From: Glandiceps talaboti
Taxonomy: Eukaryota > Hemichordata > Enteropneusta > Spengelidae
DNA: 64,000 nt
Direction: 5' to 3'
Assembly: GCF_964340395.1 (NCBI RefSeq)
Contig: NC_135552.1
Location: forward strand, 19,422,181 to 19,486,180
Position 1 is the first letter of the stretch. Every line of letters begins with the position of its first letter. Both the position numbers and the translations under genes were made by a program. The notes beneath the pieces are model-generated. The model saw nothing but the letters and a program-made list of their open reading frames with translations, was not told where the DNA came from and did not search any database. This document shows positions 60,388 to 64,000 of the stretch, piece after piece.

Positions 60388-63300
60388 TTACAGTACATCA
60401 CGGGAAGAAAATAATTGTGGTTGTCGGTACATGGTACTGCTTGCTAAGTTACTATATCCGGATTGTTTCCTCAAATCATCTGATTCAGTTGGAACGAAAA
60501 ACAGTGGTATAAATGATACTCTACCACTTAGCCAACTCTACAGACAAAGAGAAAGTGGGTATGTTATGTCAGTAATTGGTCAACAAGTACATAGTGTGGG
60601 TATGTTATGGTAGTAATTGGTCAACAAGTACGTAGTGTGGGTATGTTATGGTAGTAATTGGTCAAACACATAGTGTGAGTATGTTATGGTAGTAATCTGT
60701 AAAACACATAGTATGGGTATGTGGGTTACCTGGTATATCTAAACAAAGTATTCCATAGTAGGTTATTTTAACTCAGAACATAGTAGAATAGAAATTGATT
60801 CTTGACTCCATTTTATATAGCAGTAATAGTGTTTGAAGCGACTACTCAGCATATACATTTCTTGTATATATACATATTTATGTACATATGTGACATCAAA
60901 ACAACGACATGTTATGATACTTACCACGGTCAATAAAGCACCTTTGTCAAACTTTTGTTGAAAACTGACAAGTTGTGGAATATCTTCTGGATAACCTTTA
61001 ACAAAACCACTGACAAGATAAAAAAGAACAACACATGGTTACATTCTTTGAGACATACTTTGAACACAGAATTGGAAAGTGAAATTTAAAAAGTCACTGC
61101 TAAGGTTAAGTTTCAGTGTTGCAGCCAGCCTTTCGAAAGAGTGGGACATAGTGTCCCAAGACTTTCATTTTTCTGGGTCATCATAAATTTTTTGGGGACA
61201 TTATAAAAAAACAAACCCCAATGGAGTTGTAGCACAACTGCACAGTTTTTAAAAATATTTACCCACATGCTGATCCATGCTAGATATTTGCTGAATGATT
61301 ATGCAATTGTCCATCCAACCTTGTTGTTATCTATGCCATACAAAGTATGCACTATCATTTGGTTGTTGCTATAGGTGTGGTCATGTCACTAAACATATTT
61401 GCATACAAATATAGTGTGGGTCATCTATGACCCATCACTTCCAAAATTGTGGATCAGGTCTAAAAAATGTGTGTCAAATGACCCAAAAACCCCCTCTGGC
61501 TGCAACACTGAAGTTTACCTTGACATAGATCACATCTGTACACTCTCTCAATATTTTGTTTAATATCAAGAATTGTTTATTTTATCTGACATAGAGAAAC
61601 ACTCTCAGGTCATGTGATACAAAGTAGTTACTGGGGGGAGGGGGAGGGGGGGGGACTACACAATAGACTTGTGCAATAATTAAAACATTAAGTAGACATC
61701 TGTACGTGTAAATATACTCTCAAAGGCTAGATATCTTGGTATGCTAACAAACACTAATAGTTAACATACCATGGTAATATTTCAAACTCTGGTTTCAGTC
61801 TCGTCCTAAAGACTGCCACCAAGTGGCCAGAATTGGCAGTGTCTTTGTTTCCAGTAAAGATGACAGCCAGTCTTTCACCAGTTGGATCCCATGCCATATC
61901 TTGAATATTACCTCCAACACTGAAAGTTGAATGTACATTTATATTAATGAGCTCGATAATTCACAATCTTTCTCAGCCTGGTCACATGACCTGCCTTATC
62001 TGATTAATTGGAAATCTTTGGTAAAGTTCTATTTCACCCAATCTGATGAAAATCTGATGTAGTGTACATGGTGCAATTTCTTTTTGGCTGTTACGTTTAC
62101 TGTCATTTGTTCTTTTGTGAGTGCTTGTTACATACATCTGACACAATACCATAGGTTTTCCCAAGCCACACGAGAGCGGTGAGTGAATTTTATACTTAAT
62201 GAATGAGAACGCGTAATGTGCAGAAATATACTAGTACAGTACTTCAGAGCGCTCTGTTCGAAAAGATCTTGAGCGCAGAGCACAGACAATGATGCTATCG
62301 TTATTGTTTGGTGGTTCTCTTGCTGCCAATTTTGAACATTGAGTGTTTTATTGTAAGACAGATTCTGATTGGCTACTTACTTGTAAGTACGAGATTGGGT
62401 TCGGGAAACCTATGGTATTATGTCAGATGTATGTAATGAGCTCTCACAAAAGAACAAACGACAGTAAATGTAACAGCCAAACAGAAATTGCGCCATGTAC
62501 ACTACATCGGATTTTAATGAGATTGTATTTCATACCTTGCGTCTTGGTCACCAAGTTCTAAACAAACCTCTGACAGGTCAATACACTTCACAGCAATTTT
62601 AGATCCACCAATCAAAGATTTGTTTTCATGAAAAGTGAGAGAATATATGACATGTTCTTCTGTGACTGTAAATAGTAGAACATCTCCTGCAGGACTCCAA
62701 CATGCCGACTGACAACGTCCCGAGATATTAGACCAACGTTCGCAGGACCAGGTTTGAGTCTCCCACACTCTGAAAGACAACACAGGTTTCAGTTTATTAA
62801 ATGTGCATGGCATGGGTATTTGTATTGGTATGGCAATGTTTACAAGAAATTACTTACAAAGCTAACTATGGGCAATATATCATCTGTTTAATTATTACTC
62901 TAAAACACAACTCTACTGAGTAACACAGCTTATTTTGTAACATGTAGGGTGAAAAGGGACAGTGGAGCTGTAACCATCAAGACATGCTAGCATTGTGTTT
63001 TTTTCTGTGTTTGTGTTTTCCCTGTTCCCCATCTGCCTGGTAGGTTTTAGGAAAATTCAAGGACAGCAAACAAAGTATTGAATTGATGGAGCTTTATTCT
63101 CTATTTCAATAAACTGAGTGCCTTATGCAGGGGGCAGTTGTCCTATGGGGGCAGTTGTCCTAGAACTGATTTGGATATATCTATGTAATAATGACACAAA
63201 TATCATTATATGTACAATATAAGCACCTGATAACTGATGATGGTGTACCAGCAAACACTTTACTGCCATCTGGGGACCACTTCAGGAGAGATACACCACC

Positions 63301-63805
63301 ACCTCCAAGACGACGAATGGGCTCACAGATCTCCATGGCAACATTCCAAATCTACAAGCAAAATGAAAACATAATCTTAATACTTCAACTGGAAATCATT
63401 GAAATGATGATATCAAATGTTTCAGAAGCAAGATAAATTTTACATTTTACATCCATGTTTTTGCTTTTTCCATAATGTGTTCTGAAAACACAAAAAACAA
63501 AAGCACATATGTGTTAAATTTAGAGCCTTCAGATGTAAACATATGTGGTGACTCACAAGAAATGCCAGATTTTATAATTTTGACTCACAACAACCAAATT
63601 TGGCTATCATTAGAAGGCACACTGCATAGCAGTATTGGTAGGGGATGCTGATACTAACAGATCTAAATAAGATCCACAACTCACCATCATAGCAGTATCG
63701 GTAGGGGATGCTGATACTAACAGATCTCCATCTGGGTGCCATTCTATTTGAGTTACAGGGACATGACCATTACAACTTAAAACCTGCACTGAACTGCTGG
63801 ATGGT
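60388..63805 (-). CDS. AAAS: Aladin (AAAS), WD-repeat nucleoporin, C-terminal six exons; 5' part outside window
   Basis: Exons on the minus strand: 63685-63805, 63227-63351, 62536-62769, 61770-61919, 60925-61009, 60388-60537, with stop TAA at 60388-60390. All junctions are GT-AG and phase-matched (2,0,2,2,2,0 at entry). They encode the last 288 residues or so. The match to vertebrate aladin is continuous in order: RPSSSSVQVLS, SASPTD, WNVA, WSPDGSKV, VWETQTWSCERW, SGRCQSACWSP, DMAWDPTGERLAV, PQLVSFQQKFDKGALL, and SGRVSFIPLFFV in the final exon. Aladin sits on the cytoplasmic face of the nuclear pore, bound to NDC1; loss in humans causes triple-A syndrome. WD repeats are visible as WHPDG, WSPDG, WSPAG and WDPTG. 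The N-terminal half and the promoter lie to the right of 64000. Confidence 0.95.
60557..60725. repeat. Tandem 40-bp minisatellite at the acceptor of the last aladin exon
   Basis: Four imperfect units of GGGTATGTTATGGTAGTAAT followed by TGGTCAACAAGTACATAGT. The array starts about 20 bases upstream (minus strand) of the final aladin exon at 60388-60537. Confidence 0.85.
62033..62531. mobile_element. Long inverted-repeat element in aladin intron
   Basis: Arms 62033-62164 and 62399-62531 are inverted copies about 130 bases long with scattered mismatches. They share AACCTATGGTATT, GTCAGATGTATGTAA, CACAAAAGAACAAA and GTACACTACATC. The interior is non-coding. The right arm ends within about five bases of the 5' splice site of the exon at 62536-62769. 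Confidence 0.8.
63626..63664. repeat. 39-bp copy of aladin exon sequence in the following intron
   Basis: Matches 63689-63727, inside the exon at 63685-63805, with one difference (T for C). It does not include the 5' splice site. Confidence 0.9.
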
Positions 63806-64000
63806 CTGAAAACAAATTACAAACGTGGTTACAGTTGTTTCAAGAGAAAAACAAATGAAGATGTTCATACAGATGTTGATAGATTACTAGTATTGGTGTT
63901 CAAGTTTGTCTCCACATTTGCTATAAAAGGGACGTACATTTTTGAAATTACACTAAAACTTAGAGATAATATCAGCAATAAACAGCATACTTAGCACACA

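Overview
The window is nuclear DNA of an invertebrate animal. Genes are split by long GT-AG introns, the DNA is AT-rich, and it is full of microsatellites, foldback (MITE-like) elements and decayed retrotransposon pieces. There are no operons and no prokaryotic signals. The proteins are bilaterian, but I cannot name the phylum from sequence alone; an ambulacrarian, cephalochordate or lophotrochozoan would all fit.

Four protein genes can be rebuilt from phase-consistent exons. (1) Minus strand, 26.6 kb down to 7.9 kb: a GDNF-family-receptor-alpha-like protein with a signal peptide, four GDNF/GAS1 cysteine-rich domains, and a C-terminal cysteine-rich (VWC-like) cassette ending in a hydrophobic GPI-type tail. 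The last six exons, encoding the whole C-terminal cassette, are tandemly duplicated: copy A at 7.86-13.41 kb and copy B at 2.55-7.85 kb. Every exon and splice site is intact in both. (2) Minus strand, 52.3 kb down to at least 45.9 kb: a membrane-anchored 2-oxoglutarate/Fe(II) oxygenase of the prolyl 4-hydroxylase type; its last exon was not found. (3) Plus strand, 53.1-55.2 kb: an aquaporin of the AQP11 superaquaporin type, with NPC and NPA boxes and a C-terminal KKYY. (4) Minus strand, 63.8 kb down to 60.4 kb: the last six coding exons of aladin (AAAS), a WD-repeat nucleoporin; the 5' part lies beyond the window.

Layout: 0-2.6 kb intergenic, with repeats and a hairpin; 2.6-26.6 kb the receptor gene; 26.6-45.9 kb a gene-poor stretch with simple repeats, foldback elements and one retrotransposon relic; 45.9-52.3 kb the oxygenase; 52.3-53.1 kb a head-to-head promoter interval shared with the aquaporin; 55.2-60.4 kb the convergent 3' interval between aquaporin and aladin; 60.4-64 kb aladin. 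The genes look functionally unrelated to one another (surface receptor, oxygenase, ER water channel, nuclear pore).

The most notable observation is the intact duplicated C-terminal cassette of the receptor gene. It could give two alternative protein ends. A 1-nt indel shifts the frame of the tail, yet both tails stay hydrophobic.
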